From Caballeronia novacaledonica (lineage in GTDB: Bacteria; Pseudomonadota; Gammaproteobacteria; Burkholderiales; Burkholderiaceae), in contig NZ_OGTP01000020.1 in NCBI RefSeq assembly GCF_900258035.1, forward strand, positions 1 to 64,000: DNA of 64,000 nt. Reading direction: 5' to 3'. Made by a program: the position numbers and the translations under genes. Shown here one piece after another: positions 52,171 through 61,338 of this stretch (positions are counted from its first letter, which is position 1; every line of letters begins with the position of its first letter). The notes beneath the pieces are model-generated. The model worked only from the letters and a program-made list of their open reading frames with translations, did not search any database and was not told the DNA's origin.

Positions 52171-53490
52171 TTATTCGATGTCGTCGTCGGGCAACCAGTC
52201 GACGTCGCCGCACAGCACGCAGCGCTTGCCTTGCGAGCGCGTCTCCACCGACAGCGTGACGCACGGCATCGCCTCGTTGATCGACAGATACGGCTTCGTC
52301 ACGTGCACGCGCTCGGGATCGCCGAGCGCCGCGCGGAAGTACGGGCGGCGCAGCCAGTTCGCGCCCTGCGCGTCGATGAGCGGCAGAAAGCGCGCCTCGT
52401 GCGCCGCGCGGTCCGCGCGCAGCACGACGTTGCGGCCCGCCTGCCTGCCGTTCTGATCGAGCAGGAAGCAGCGCGCGGCGTTGTCGAGCGCGAGAAAGTT
52501 CCAGCACACCTCTTCGAGCGGCTCGCCCGCCGCGAGCCGCTCGGCGGCGCGCTCGAACGCGCGGATATACGGCTGAAGCCGCGTCGCGACGCGCCGCTCG
52601 CGCGCTTCGGTCTGCAGGCGGTAACGTTCGGTCAGCTCGCCGATCACGATCTGCGCATGCACGCTGTCCGCGAGCCCCGGATGCGGCCGCGCGAAGAAAA
52701 ATCCCTGCACGAAGTCCGCGCCGCTCGCGAGCGCGAGTTGCGCTTCGTGCTCGGTCTCGACACCTTCGATCAACACGAGCTTGCCCGCTTCATGCAGCAG
52801 CGACACGATGCCCGACAACACCGCCTCCATGTTCTGCCGCTGCTTGAGCGAGCGCGCCGACAGCGGCGCGTGCACGTTGTGCCCGGCGTGCGAAAGCATC
52901 ACGCGATCGAGCTTGACGATGTCCGGATCGAGCTGCCAGATACGCTCGATGTTGGTGTGGCCCGCGCCGAAATCGTCGAGCGCGATGAGAAAGCCCTGAT
53001 CGCGGAACTGCTGCACCGCGAGCGCGAGCCGTTCGACGTCTTCCGCGCTTTGTTCGAGCACTTCGAGCACGACGCGGCGCGGCTCGATATCGAGCCGCTT
53101 CAGATTCGCGAGCAGCGCCGCCGCGTGATACGGCTCGGTCAGCGCGCCGGGATGCACGTTGAGAAAGAGCCATTCGTCTCTCGCGCCGAGCATCTTGAAG
53201 TTTTCGAGATGCAGCGCCTGCGCGAGCCGGTCGATCAGCAATGCTTCGCCGACGCGCGATGCCTGCCCGAACACGTCGAGCGGCGACACGGGCCGGTCAA
53301 GCGCATCGTGGGCGCGCAGCAAGCCTTCGTATCCGACCGCGCGCATGTGCGACAGGCTGAACACCGGCTGAAACACGCTCGATAGCGTCCACTCGCCATG
53401 CTCGACCGAATAGCGGTCGAAGCCCGACGTCACGCCGAGCTCGAAGCTGCGCGCGGAAACCGTCACCTTCTCGGGATTCGCGATCACCAT
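52171..53490 (-). CDS. EAL domain-containing protein, c-di-GMP phosphodiesterase
   Basis: 439 residues: an N-terminal EAL domain (~35-285) and a C-terminal ~150-residue sensor-like domain. Catalytic positions are kept: Glu55 in the EGL variant of the EAL signature, Asn111, Glu143, Asp172-Asp173 (DDFGAG), Lys193 and the QGFFFARP Gln. So an active phosphodiesterase cleaving c-di-GMP is expected. The C-terminal domain (AARCFLLDQNGRQAG..., ARFLPLIDAQGANWLRRPYFRAAL) resembles a Cache-like sensor. Start at 53490 has GGAGAGGA upstream. It ends one base after the previous gene. Confidence 0.9.
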   Translation of the reverse strand: MVIANPEKVTVSARSFELGVTSGFDRYSVEHGEWTLSSVFQPVFSLSHMRAVGYEGLLRAHDALDRPVSPLDVFGQASRVGEALLIDRLAQALHLENFKMLGARDEWLFLNVHPGALTEPYHAAALLANLKRLDIEPRRVVLEVLEQSAEDVERLALAVQQFRDQGFLIALDDFGAGHTNIERIWQLDPDIVKLDRVMLSHAGHNVHAPLSARSLKQRQNMEAVLSGIVSLLHEAGKLVLIEGVETEHEAQLALASGADFVQGFFFARPHPGLADSVHAQIVIGELTERYRLQTEARERRVATRLQPYIRAFERAAERLAAGEPLEEVCWNFLALDNAARCFLLDQNGRQAGRNVVLRADRAAHEARFLPLIDAQGANWLRRPYFRAALGDPERVHVTKPYLSINEAMPCVTLSVETRSQGKRCVLCGDVDWLPDDDIE

Positions 53491-53842
53491 GCCGATGTCC
53501 TCTCCCCGGCGCTCAGACGAATCGCGCTCGATTGCTTCATGCTCCACACCCTTACCGTCTTCATAAGTACAGCCCTCGATGATCTCGCCGGGAGTCTCTC
53601 CGTCCCGTGGCTTTCGGTAAAGCAAGCTCCATGCGCACGGCGCGGCGCGATCCGTCGATCGTTTGCCCGCTTCGTGCACCGTCGAAAGGCGATTTCATGT
53701 GCACGCGCACCGTCGCGGTGCGAAAACCGCGAGCCGCGTTCGCTGACCGCATCGCGTGCAGAGGCTAAACTTTCGGCTCATCCAATCAATGCTAGACGCC
53801 GTGTGCGCCGGCCGCTCGCGCGCGTCGTGCAGTAGCGCACAC
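53491..53842. other. EAL / antiporter divergent intergenic
   Basis: About 350 bases. A perfect 7-bp hairpin CGCACCG-TCG-CGGTGCG at 53706-53722 is followed by AAAACCG. On the minus strand GGGACGGAGAGACTCCCGG near 53600 resembles part of a c-di-GMP riboswitch but the required tetraloop stem is absent. No gene supported. Confidence 0.5.
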
Positions 53843-55492
53843 ATGGAAATCGTTTTTACCGTCCTCATTCTTCTGCTGGTCGTGGCGCTGTCGGGATTCG
53901 GCCTGAGCCTGCTGCCGATCAAGCTGCCGCTGCCGCTCATCCAGATTGCGATCGGCGCGTGCCTCGCATGGCCGGGCTTCGCGCTGCACGTCACGTTCGA
54001 TCCCGATCTCTTCATGCTGCTCTTCATCCCGCCGCTCTTGTTCGCGGACGGCTGGCGCATTCCGAAGCGCGAGCTCTACATGCAGCGGCGCGCAATCCTG
54101 ATGCTCGCGCTCGGGCTCGTGTTCATCACCGTCGGCGTGCTCGGCTACTTCCTGCACGCGATGATTCCGGCGATGCCGCTGCCGATCGCGTTCGCGCTCG
54201 CCGCCGTGCTCTCGCCGACCGATGCCGTCGCGCTGACGGGCATCGCCGGACGCAACCGGATTCCGGCGAACCTGATGCACATTCTCGAAGGCGAGGCGCT
54301 GATGAACGACGCATCGGGCCTCGTCGCGCTGAAGTTCGCGATCGCGGCGGCGGTGACGGGCGTGTTTTCGCTGCGCGATGCGACGATCAGCTTTTTCATC
54401 ATCGCGGCGGGCGGACTCGCGATCGGCGCGGCGATCAGTTGGGCCGTCACCGAGATTCCGTCGCGTCTCGTGAAGTTTTCCGACGACGAGGATCCGGCCG
54501 CGGGCGTGATCCTCACGATCCTGATTCCGTTCGCTGCCTACGTGGTGGCCGAGCACGTGGGCTGCTCGGGCATTCTGGCGGCGGTGTCGGCCGGCATGAT
54601 GATGAACATCCAGAGTCTGCGCGAAGGCATTCCGAGCGCGGTGCGCGTGCGCATGACGAGCACCTGGACGATGATCGAATTCGTCTTCAACGGCATGGTG
54701 TTCATCCTGCTCGGGCTGCAGTTTCCGCACATTCTCGGGCAGGCGCTGATCGAGGCGCATCACGACAGCGACGCGCAAGTGGGCCTGCTGATCGGCTATG
54801 TGATCGCGACGCTGGTCGCGCTTTATTCGCTGCGCTTCGTCTGGGTGTATTCGCTGCGCTGGGTCGCGGCGCGCAAGACGGCGAAGCGCGGCATCGAGAG
54901 CGCCGCGCCCGGTTTTCGCACTCTCGCGCTGACGACGATCGGCGGCGTGCGCGGCGCGTTGACGCTCGCGGGCGTGCTGTCGCTGCCGGTGACGCTGGCG
55001 GGGCGCGATCTGGCGATTTTCATCGCGTCGGCGGTGATATTGGTGTCGCTGCTCATTGCGGTGGTGGGCTTGCCGTTGATGCTGCGCGGCATCGAGCGCG
55101 AGAAGAATCCGCACGCGGCGGAGGAGCGCATGGCGCGCCGCCGCGCGGCGCAGGCGGCGATCCGCGCGGTCGACGACACGCACGACGAACTCGTCGAACA
55201 GATGGATGAAGCCGGGTCCGCCCGCTGCGCCGATTCGACCGCGCGCGTGATGGGCATGTATCGCCGGCGGCTGGAATCGCTCGGCGACGAGGAAGCGCCG
55301 CGCGTGGCGGCGAAGAAGAGCGAACTGCTGGAGACGCGGCTGAAGATGGCGGCGCTGCGGGCCGAACGTGCGGAGTTGCTGCGGCTGCGCTCGCTGCAGG
55401 AGATCAACGACGAGACGCTGAACAAGCTGATGCGGGAGGTGGATTTGTCGGAGACGGCGATTGTGAATCGCAAGCGGGGGACGACGTCGTAG
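53843..55492 (+). CDS. Na+/H+ antiporter, CPA1 family
   Basis: Inner-membrane monovalent cation:proton antiporter of 549 residues. It has about 12 hydrophobic spans, the PTDAVAL motif and the key ND pair in GEALMNDASGLVALK. The C-terminal ~140 residues after the last span are hydrophilic and helical, typical of the YjcE/NhaP-type cytoplasmic regulatory tail. The start at 53843 gives MEIVFTVLILLLVVALSGFGLSLL as first span. Single gene; role in pH and salt homeostasis by family inference. Confidence 0.93.
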   Translation: MEIVFTVLILLLVVALSGFGLSLLPIKLPLPLIQIAIGACLAWPGFALHVTFDPDLFMLLFIPPLLFADGWRIPKRELYMQRRAILMLALGLVFITVGVLGYFLHAMIPAMPLPIAFALAAVLSPTDAVALTGIAGRNRIPANLMHILEGEALMNDASGLVALKFAIAAAVTGVFSLRDATISFFIIAAGGLAIGAAISWAVTEIPSRLVKFSDDEDPAAGVILTILIPFAAYVVAEHVGCSGILAAVSAGMMMNIQSLREGIPSAVRVRMTSTWTMIEFVFNGMVFILLGLQFPHILGQALIEAHHDSDAQVGLLIGYVIATLVALYSLRFVWVYSLRWVAARKTAKRGIESAAPGFRTLALTTIGGVRGALTLAGVLSLPVTLAGRDLAIFIASAVILVSLLIAVVGLPLMLRGIEREKNPHAAEERMARRRAAQAAIRAVDDTHDELVEQMDEAGSARCADSTARVMGMYRRRLESLGDEEAPRVAAKKSELLETRLKMAALRAERAELLRLRSLQEINDETLNKLMREVDLSETAIVNRKRGTTS

Positions 55493-55542
55493 TCATCCGC
55501 TCGCGCATTCGGCGAAGCGCGGGCGGATGAACGCGAACCGGC

Positions 55543-56844
55543 TCAAACCACACCCGCCCCACGCCGACGCAGAAGCGCATAAAAAATAATCGCGCCGAAA
55601 GTAGCCGTCCCGATGCCGCCAAGCGCAAACCCACCAAGCTTCAGCGTGAAATCTCCGGTACCGAGCACGAGCGTGACAGCCGCGACGATCAGATTCCGGT
55701 TGTCCGAAAAATTCACCTTGTTGACGACCCAGATGCGCGCGCCGGTCACGGCGATCAGCCCGAACACGACAATGGAAACGCCGCCCAGAACCGGCCCGGG
55801 AATCGTCTGAATCAGCGCGCCGAACTTCGGCGAAAACCCGAGCACGATCGCGAACAGCGCCGCAATCACGAACACGAGTGTCGAATAGATCTTCGTGACG
55901 GCCATCACGCCGATATTTTCGGCGTACGTCGTCACACCGGTGCCGCCGGCGAAACCGGAGACGATCGTCGCGAGTCCGTCGCCGATGAACGCGCGGCCGA
56001 TGTACTTGTCGAGGCTCTTGCCCGTCATCGCGCCGACGGCCTTGATGTGCCCGAGATTTTCCGCGACGAGAATGATCGCGACCGGCGCGATCAGCGTCAT
56101 CGCCGGGGCTTCGAACACGGGCGCGGTGAAGTGCGGCATGCCGAACCACGCGGCGTTCGCGACGATCGAAAAATCGATCGGCTTGCCCATGCTCATGCCG
56201 TTGGTCAGCACCGCGTAGATGGCGTACGCGATCGCGAGGCCGATCAAAATCAGAAGGCGTTGCGCCATGCCGCGCGCAAACACCGCGACGGCGCCCACGC
56301 ACAGCACGGTGACGAGCGCCATCCACGATTCGAAGCTGCTGCCCATCACGCCTTTCACGGCGATCGGCGCGAGATTCAGCCCGATCACGCAGACGATCGC
56401 GCCCGTGACGACAGGCGGCATCAGCGCTTCGATCCACTTCGTGCCGACCGCCGCGACAATCAACCCGATGACCGTGTACGCCACGCCGCACGCGATGATC
56501 CCGCCGAGCGCCACCGGAATGTTCATGTTCGCGCCATGACCGCCGTAGCCCGTCACCGCGATCACGAGCCCGATGAACGCGAAGCTCGAACCGAGATAAC
56601 TCGGCACACGCCCGCCGACCAGCACGAAAAACAGCAGCGTGCCGATGCCCGACATGAAGATGCACAGATTGGGATCGAAGCCCATCAGGAGCGGCGCGAG
56701 CACGGTCGAGCCGAACATCGCGACGACGTGCTGAATGCCCATCGCGATCATCTGCGGCCAGGCCAGCCGCTCGTCGGGCGCGACGATGCGCCCCTCCTGA
56801 GCGTCCGGCTGGACCGGCCAGCGCGGGAAATAGGAATCGGACAT
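55543..56844 (-). CDS. nucleobase:cation symporter-2 (uracil/xanthine permease) family
   Basis: Proton-coupled nucleobase permease of 433 residues with about 14 hydrophobic segments. Family markers are MGIQHVVAMFGSTVLAPLLMG, the VGTKWIEALMPPVVTGAIVCVIGLNLA region and GGTGVTTYAENIGVMAVT (the NCS2 substrate-site motif). The Gln/Glu pattern suggests a uracil (UraA/RutG)-like rather than urate carrier, but this is not certain. Strong ribosome-binding site GAAGGAG. Single gene, no nucleobase-degradation genes nearby. Confidence 0.9.
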   Translation of the reverse strand: MSDSYFPRWPVQPDAQEGRIVAPDERLAWPQMIAMGIQHVVAMFGSTVLAPLLMGFDPNLCIFMSGIGTLLFFVLVGGRVPSYLGSSFAFIGLVIAVTGYGGHGANMNIPVALGGIIACGVAYTVIGLIVAAVGTKWIEALMPPVVTGAIVCVIGLNLAPIAVKGVMGSSFESWMALVTVLCVGAVAVFARGMAQRLLILIGLAIAYAIYAVLTNGMSMGKPIDFSIVANAAWFGMPHFTAPVFEAPAMTLIAPVAIILVAENLGHIKAVGAMTGKSLDKYIGRAFIGDGLATIVSGFAGGTGVTTYAENIGVMAVTKIYSTLVFVIAALFAIVLGFSPKFGALIQTIPGPVLGGVSIVVFGLIAVTGARIWVVNKVNFSDNRNLIVAAVTLVLGTGDFTLKLGGFALGGIGTATFGAIIFYALLRRRGAGVV

Positions 56845-57001
56845 CGGCGGGCTCCTTCGGCGGTGAGGCGCCGTCCGGGCGGCGCGCTGTATATGAAAAA
56901 CAGGCGCGAGTGTACGGAGCGGGCTCTCGGGTGGCAAGCGAGCCGATATTACGACCGTTTGGCCGTCGCATGTCCGCGACGTGTCACGTCTCTTTCCCGC
57001 G

Positions 57002-58561
57002 TCAGGCGCCGCGCTCCAGCTCGAAAACCGCGACCGCGCTCTTCAGTTGCTCCGCCTGATCGGCCATCGCGCCCGCGGCGGCGGCGGCCTGCTCGACGAG
57101 CGCCGCGTTCTGCTGCGTCACCTCGTCCATCTGCGCGACGGCGCGATTCACCTGCTCGATGCCCGCGCTCTGCTCGTGCGACGCCGACGAAATCTGCGCC
57201 ATGATGTCCGTCACGCGCTGCACGGCCTGCGTGACTTCGGCCATCGTCGCGCCGGCGCGCTCGGCGAGCGCCGCGCCGCTGTCCACGCGTGCCGTCGATG
57301 CCTCGATCAACTCCTTGATTTCCTTCGCCGACATCGCGCTGCGCTGCGCGAGCGAACGCACTTCGCCCGCGACCACCGCGAAGCCGCGCCCTTCCTCGCC
57401 CGCGCGCGCCGCTTCCACGGCGGCGTTCAGCGCGAGGATGTTGGTCTGGAAGGCGATGCCCTCGATCACCGCGATGATGTCGGTCATCCGCTTGGAGCCC
57501 GACGCCAGTTCGCGCATGTTGTCCACGACTTCGCCGACGAGTCCGCTGCCCCGCGCCGACACGTCCGACGCGCCGCGTGCGAGGCCGCTCGCCTCGTCCG
57601 CGTTGCTCGCGTTCTGCTTCACGGTCTGCGTGAGCTGTTCCATGCTCGACGCGGTTTCTTCCAGCGACGCCGCCTGCTCTTCGGTGCGCTGCGACAGATC
57701 GGTGTTGCCCTGCGCGATTTCGCGCGACGCGTGCAGAATCGAATCGCTCGAATGCCGAATCCCGCCGACGATGTCCGCGAGCTTCGCGCTCATGTTGCCG
57801 AGGCTCGCGAGCATGCTGTGGTCGTCGCCGGCGCGCGTGGCGACGCGCGTCGACAGATCGCCGCGCGCGATGCGGTCTGCGATATCGGCCGCGTACGCCG
57901 GCTCGCCGCCGAGCTGCGCGGAAAGACGCCGGCCGATCAGCACCGCGAGCAGCGCGCCCGCGACCATCGCGCCGAACACGAGCGCGAGCATGACGACGCG
58001 CATCGTTTCGTATTCCGATGCCGCGTCGCGGCGGGCGTCGGTGGCGCGCTTGCGCTTGAAGTCGGCGAGACGTTCCAGCGAATCGCGCGCCTTTTCGCTC
58101 GCGGCGATCGCGCGCGCGATGAGGCCCATCTGATCGACGTCGATCGGCATCGGCTTTTTGCCCATCTGCATCAGCACGATGTCTTCCCACTCCGCGACGG
58201 ACTTGCTCGCCGCATCGTAGTGCGCGATGCCTTCGGCGGAACGGATCGTCGGGCGCATGAGGTCGAACGCGCGGTGCATGCTGTCGAGCGACGCCGACAT
58301 GCCTTCCTTGAGCTTGGCCTTGCCGGTGTCGTCGGCGAAGGTGAGGTTGGCGGCGGCGAGATCGGTGTTGAGCTTGTGCTTGTTGACTTCCTCGACCCAA
58401 TAGAGGCCGTCCATATGACGCTGGCCGATTTCCTCGATCAGGCCGTTCATCTTCGCGAGCGAAACCGCGCCGGTGGCGCCCACGCATGCGCAAAACAGGA
58501 TCACGACCGCGAAAGACAGCAACAATTTGCTGAGCACGGACAGGCGGTCAAACCATTTCAT
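57002..58561 (-). CDS. methyl-accepting chemotaxis protein
   Basis: 519-residue membrane chemoreceptor. Transmembrane segments at ~12-32 (LLLSFAVVILFCACVGATGAVSL) and ~200-220 (MLALVFGAMVAGALLAVLIG) bracket a four-helix-bundle periplasmic sensor; a HAMP domain follows, then the signalling domain with the hairpin-tip stretch GIAFQTNILALNAAVEAARAGEEGRG. It lacks a C-terminal CheR/CheB pentapeptide (ends FELERGA). Ligand unknown. Start has AGGAGA upstream; no chemotaxis genes adjoin. Confidence 0.95.
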   Translation of the reverse strand: MKWFDRLSVLSKLLLSFAVVILFCACVGATGAVSLAKMNGLIEEIGQRHMDGLYWVEEVNKHKLNTDLAAANLTFADDTGKAKLKEGMSASLDSMHRAFDLMRPTIRSAEGIAHYDAASKSVAEWEDIVLMQMGKKPMPIDVDQMGLIARAIAASEKARDSLERLADFKRKRATDARRDAASEYETMRVVMLALVFGAMVAGALLAVLIGRRLSAQLGGEPAYAADIADRIARGDLSTRVATRAGDDHSMLASLGNMSAKLADIVGGIRHSSDSILHASREIAQGNTDLSQRTEEQAASLEETASSMEQLTQTVKQNASNADEASGLARGASDVSARGSGLVGEVVDNMRELASGSKRMTDIIAVIEGIAFQTNILALNAAVEAARAGEEGRGFAVVAGEVRSLAQRSAMSAKEIKELIEASTARVDSGAALAERAGATMAEVTQAVQRVTDIMAQISSASHEQSAGIEQVNRAVAQMDEVTQQNAALVEQAAAAAGAMADQAEQLKSAVAVFELERGA

Positions 58562-59004
58562 CGATGTCTCCTCTGTCACGCCCCGCGGACGACGCCCGCG
58601 GACGGCGTGGCGCAAACTTCGGTTCGCGCACAGAGTGGCTTTACGGCGCTCGTTTCGATTTTCTTGAGCGCGTATGGAGGGCATAACGCCTTGAGGATGA
58701 GCGCGGAAATATCGATGAAAGGCGTTAGAAAGGAAGGCTGAAAGAAATCGGCAAGTCGCTGCCAGCTAGCAGACAAAGTAAGCGAATTCTTAATTGGGAG
58801 TTATCTTATTTTGCCGCTCAACGCTGCAACGTATGCTTTCTCCATGCGTGTGCCATGTACATGCATGTCGTTGCAACTCTCCGATTTCCGCCCTTGGCAC
58901 CCGGCTTGGGCGGTTCTTTTTTGGGCGCTCGGTTTTGATCGATCGCGCCCGCTTCCAGCGAATTTTGAATTGCCGCCCGAGTGCCAACCGGGCGTCGTTT
59001 CGCT
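58562..59004. other. MCP upstream intergenic with an orphan plus-strand terminator
   Basis: About 440 bases, partly A/T-rich (58740-58830). It holds the chemoreceptor promoter (minus strand) and, at 58888-58922, a terminator-like hairpin reading on the plus strand although no plus-strand gene precedes it. A small RNA starting near 58780 is possible; open frames here overlap regA antisense and look like shadows. Confidence 0.5.
58888..58922 (+). terminator. orphan plus-strand terminator-like hairpin
   Basis: CCGCCC / GGGCGG with a 14-base loop, followed by TTCTTTTTT. No plus-strand coding gene lies upstream. Confidence 0.5.
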
Positions 59005-59547
59005 TTATTGCCGCACAGGCTTCTTCGCCAGCTTGCGCTGCAGCGTGCGCCGATGCATGTTCAGCGCGCGCGCCGTGGCCGAAATATTGCCGTTGTTCTC
59101 GGCGAGCGCGCGCTGAATGTGTTCCCATTCGAGCCGCGCGACCGACAGCAGCGTCGGGTTCTCGATCGCTTCCTCGGCGGTCTGCTCGCTCGCCTGCTCA
59201 TGGAGCGCGGAGAGAATCGATTCGACGTTCGCCGGCTTGGCGAGATAGTTGTCCGCGCCGTCCTTCACCGCCTGCACGGCCGTCGCGATGCTCGCGTAGC
59301 CCGTCAGCACCAGAATGCGCGCATCCGGTTGCAGATCGCGCAGCGGCGCGACGAGCCGCAGCCCGGAATCGTTGCCGAGGTGAAGATCGACCGTGATCTG
59401 CCCGAACTTGTGCTGGTTGGCGAGCTTGAGCGCTTCGTCGGCGTCGTGCGCCTGATGGGGCGTGTAGCCGCGCCGCGTGAGGCCGCGGGCGAGAATGCCG
59501 GAAAAGACTTCGTCGTCGTCGATGATCAGGAAGTTGGTATCGGTCAT
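59005..59547 (-). CDS. regA: response regulator transcription factor, RegA/PrrA-like
   Basis: Redox response regulator of 180 residues. Receiver domain with acidic Asp10-12, phosphoacceptor Asp54 (VDLHL), Thr82 and Lys104; C-terminal Fis-type helix-turn-helix NNGNISATARALNMHRRTLQRKL. This arrangement with a short Pro-poor linker is RegA/ActR/PrrA/RoxR. It is the last gene of the CWC-regB-regA operon, 42 bases after regB. Expected to control respiration and carbon/redox genes in response to electron-transport state. Confidence 0.93.
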   Translation of the reverse strand: MTDTNFLIIDDDEVFSGILARGLTRRGYTPHQAHDADEALKLANQHKFGQITVDLHLGNDSGLRLVAPLRDLQPDARILVLTGYASIATAVQAVKDGADNYLAKPANVESILSALHEQASEQTAEEAIENPTLLSVARLEWEHIQRALAENNGNISATARALNMHRRTLQRKLAKKPVRQ

Positions 59548-59589
59548 GGTTTTTCTCCGTAATGCTGATCGGCGCGCCTGGGTTCGAGT

Positions 59590-60888
59590 TCAGGCCGCGC
59601 CGCTTCGTTCAGTTCCTGCCGCGTGCGCCGGCGCCGCGACCGCGCCGCGGTTCGGCAGGCGCAATACCGCGCACGTGCCGCGCGGCTTGCCGGCGATCAG
59701 TTCGATCGATCCGGACAGCCGCGCCGCCGCCGCGAACGCCAGATAAAGCCCGACGCCGTGCCCGCCCTGCGTGCTGTCGACCGGGGCCGCGCCCAGCGTG
59801 GCGCGCAGCGCGGGCGGAATGCCCGGGCCGCGATCGCACACGTCGAAGCGCACGTAATCCATTTCGTCGATGGTCTCGACCGACGCCTGCAGCGTCACCG
59901 ATTCGCTGCTCGCGCGCGCGGCGTTATCGAGCAGGATCGTGAGGATCTGACCGGCAGCGACCGCATCGTCGATCGACGCCTCCGCGGGCGTCCGGCCGGT
60001 CTGCGCGAATTTCACCTGCGGATGCCGCAAACGCCACTGGTCGATGAAACTCGACAGCCACTCGTCGAGCGACTGGCGGATCGACGGGCCCGTCGCGCGG
60101 CTGCGCAGGCGCGCGAGCGCGGACGTGCAGAGCGCCATCTGCTGCTCGAGCAGTTCGAAATCGGCCGCGTAGGGCGCGAGGTTCTTGTCGTGCGCGGCGG
60201 AGTCGCGCAGTTCCTCGGAGAGCATCGCGATGGTCGAAAGCGGCGTGCCCATTTCGTGCGCGACGGTCGCCGCCTGCACGCCGAGCGCGACCGCGCGCTC
60301 ATCGCGAAGATGGCGCTGCTGGGCATCCGCGAGCGCGGCGTCGCGCACGCGCAGCGCCCGCGACATGCGCGCGACGAACCAGCCGATCAGCCCCACGCTC
60401 ACCATGAAGTTGACCCACAGGCCCGTGCGGAAATAATCGAAGAGATTGGCCGGATTCTCGATATTGAGCGGCACGTAGTTATAACTGAGCAGCGCGTAAC
60501 ACGTGACGGCGAAGAGCGCGAGGCAGGTCATCATCGTCCACGGCAGCACGGCGGCGGCGATCGCGAGCGACGGCAGATACAGCGTGACGAACGGATTGGT
60601 CGCGCCGCCGGAAAGGAACAGCAGCGCCGAGAGCGCACCGAGATCGACCAGCATCTGGCCGAACAATTCGAGATTGGTCTCCGGCCGCGCCCGCGCGACG
60701 CGCAGCCACGTGAGGCCGTTGAACATCATCTCCAGTGCGATGACGAGCAGCATCGCGGGCAGCGGGAGCTTCGCGCCGAGGAAAATCTGCACGACGGCGA
60801 TGGTCGTCAACTGGCCGATGATCGCGAGCGAGCGAAGCCAGAAGAGGTGACCGAGATTGACGCGACCGGTATTGGTTATGCGATGCAT
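59590..60888 (-). CDS. regB: redox-sensing histidine kinase, RegB/PrrB-like
   Basis: Membrane histidine kinase of 432 residues with about six N-terminal spans. The quinone-binding heptapeptide GGATNPF (residues 94-100; family GGXXNPF) and the H-box His211 in VAHEMGTPLSTI are diagnostic of RegB. Cys254 in MALCTSALARL matches the position of the redox-active cysteine. ATP-binding motifs DNAARASSE (N box) and GPGIPP, GHGVGLYL close the protein. Start 60888 has only a weak ribosome-binding site. Phosphorylates RegA. Confidence 0.94.
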   Translation of the reverse strand: MHRITNTGRVNLGHLFWLRSLAIIGQLTTIAVVQIFLGAKLPLPAMLLVIALEMMFNGLTWLRVARARPETNLELFGQMLVDLGALSALLFLSGGATNPFVTLYLPSLAIAAAVLPWTMMTCLALFAVTCYALLSYNYVPLNIENPANLFDYFRTGLWVNFMVSVGLIGWFVARMSRALRVRDAALADAQQRHLRDERAVALGVQAATVAHEMGTPLSTIAMLSEELRDSAAHDKNLAPYAADFELLEQQMALCTSALARLRSRATGPSIRQSLDEWLSSFIDQWRLRHPQVKFAQTGRTPAEASIDDAVAAGQILTILLDNAARASSESVTLQASVETIDEMDYVRFDVCDRGPGIPPALRATLGAAPVDSTQGGHGVGLYLAFAAAARLSGSIELIAGKPRGTCAVLRLPNRGAVAAPAHAAGTERSGAA

Positions 60889-60928
60889 CTGGTGAGTGTT
60901 TGACGGCGTGGTTACGCTTCCCGCGACA

Positions 60929-61195
60929 TTATCCCGCTTGCGTCGGGCCGCGCGTCGCATCTGGCGCGATTTGCCGCACCTTGGAGCGCGGAACGCCGGT
61001 TTCCGCCGCGAGACACGACGGACACAGGCAACTCACGCCGGGCCGCAGACGATCGGCCGGCAGCGCCGGGAGTGCCGCGCACCAGCACGCCGGGTCGCCG
61101 GCGATCATGCCGCAGCGAAACGTCGCGCCGCAGCGGACGCAAACCTGCGAGCCCGGCGCTTCCCGTTCGTTCGTTTCAGGGGATTCGTTCATCAT
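60929..61195 (-). CDS. cysteine-rich CWC family protein
   Basis: Small protein of about 88 residues from ATG 61195. It has the CWC pattern: CVRCGATFRCG, then CWCAALP and CLCPSCLA, eight cysteines that would form a zinc-ribbon-like site. Family function unknown. The exact start is uncertain (61228, 61195 and 61192 are in frame, none with a strong ribosome-binding site). It lies 40 bases upstream of regB on the same strand and is likely co-transcribed, which is notable because CWC proteins are thought to bind metal. Confidence 0.75.
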   Translation of the reverse strand: MMNESPETNEREAPGSQVCVRCGATFRCGMIAGDPACWCAALPALPADRLRPGVSCLCPSCLAAETGVPRSKVRQIAPDATRGPTQAG

Positions 61196-61338
61196 CTTGT
61201 CATCAATCTGCACGAACGATGATCGCATGCCGGGCCGTTCGCCGGAAAACGTGGCGCGGCCGCGGCAATTCGTCCTGCCGCCATGCGTCGGTCCTGTACA
61301 ATTCGGCGTGTTTAAACGCTCCTCGCCCATTTGCCGCC

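Noticed and set aside
53580..53620. Minus-strand GGGACGGAGAGACTCCCGG resembling a c-di-GMP-I riboswitch core before an EAL gene
   Set aside because: The GAAA tetraloop is present but its closing stem cannot form, and the rest of the aptamer has no counterpart. The similarity is to one segment only.
58794..59396. Plus-strand reading frame over the MCP-regA gap
   Set aside because: Runs antisense through regA, has no ribosome-binding site and a Cys/Arg/Ser-rich shadow composition.
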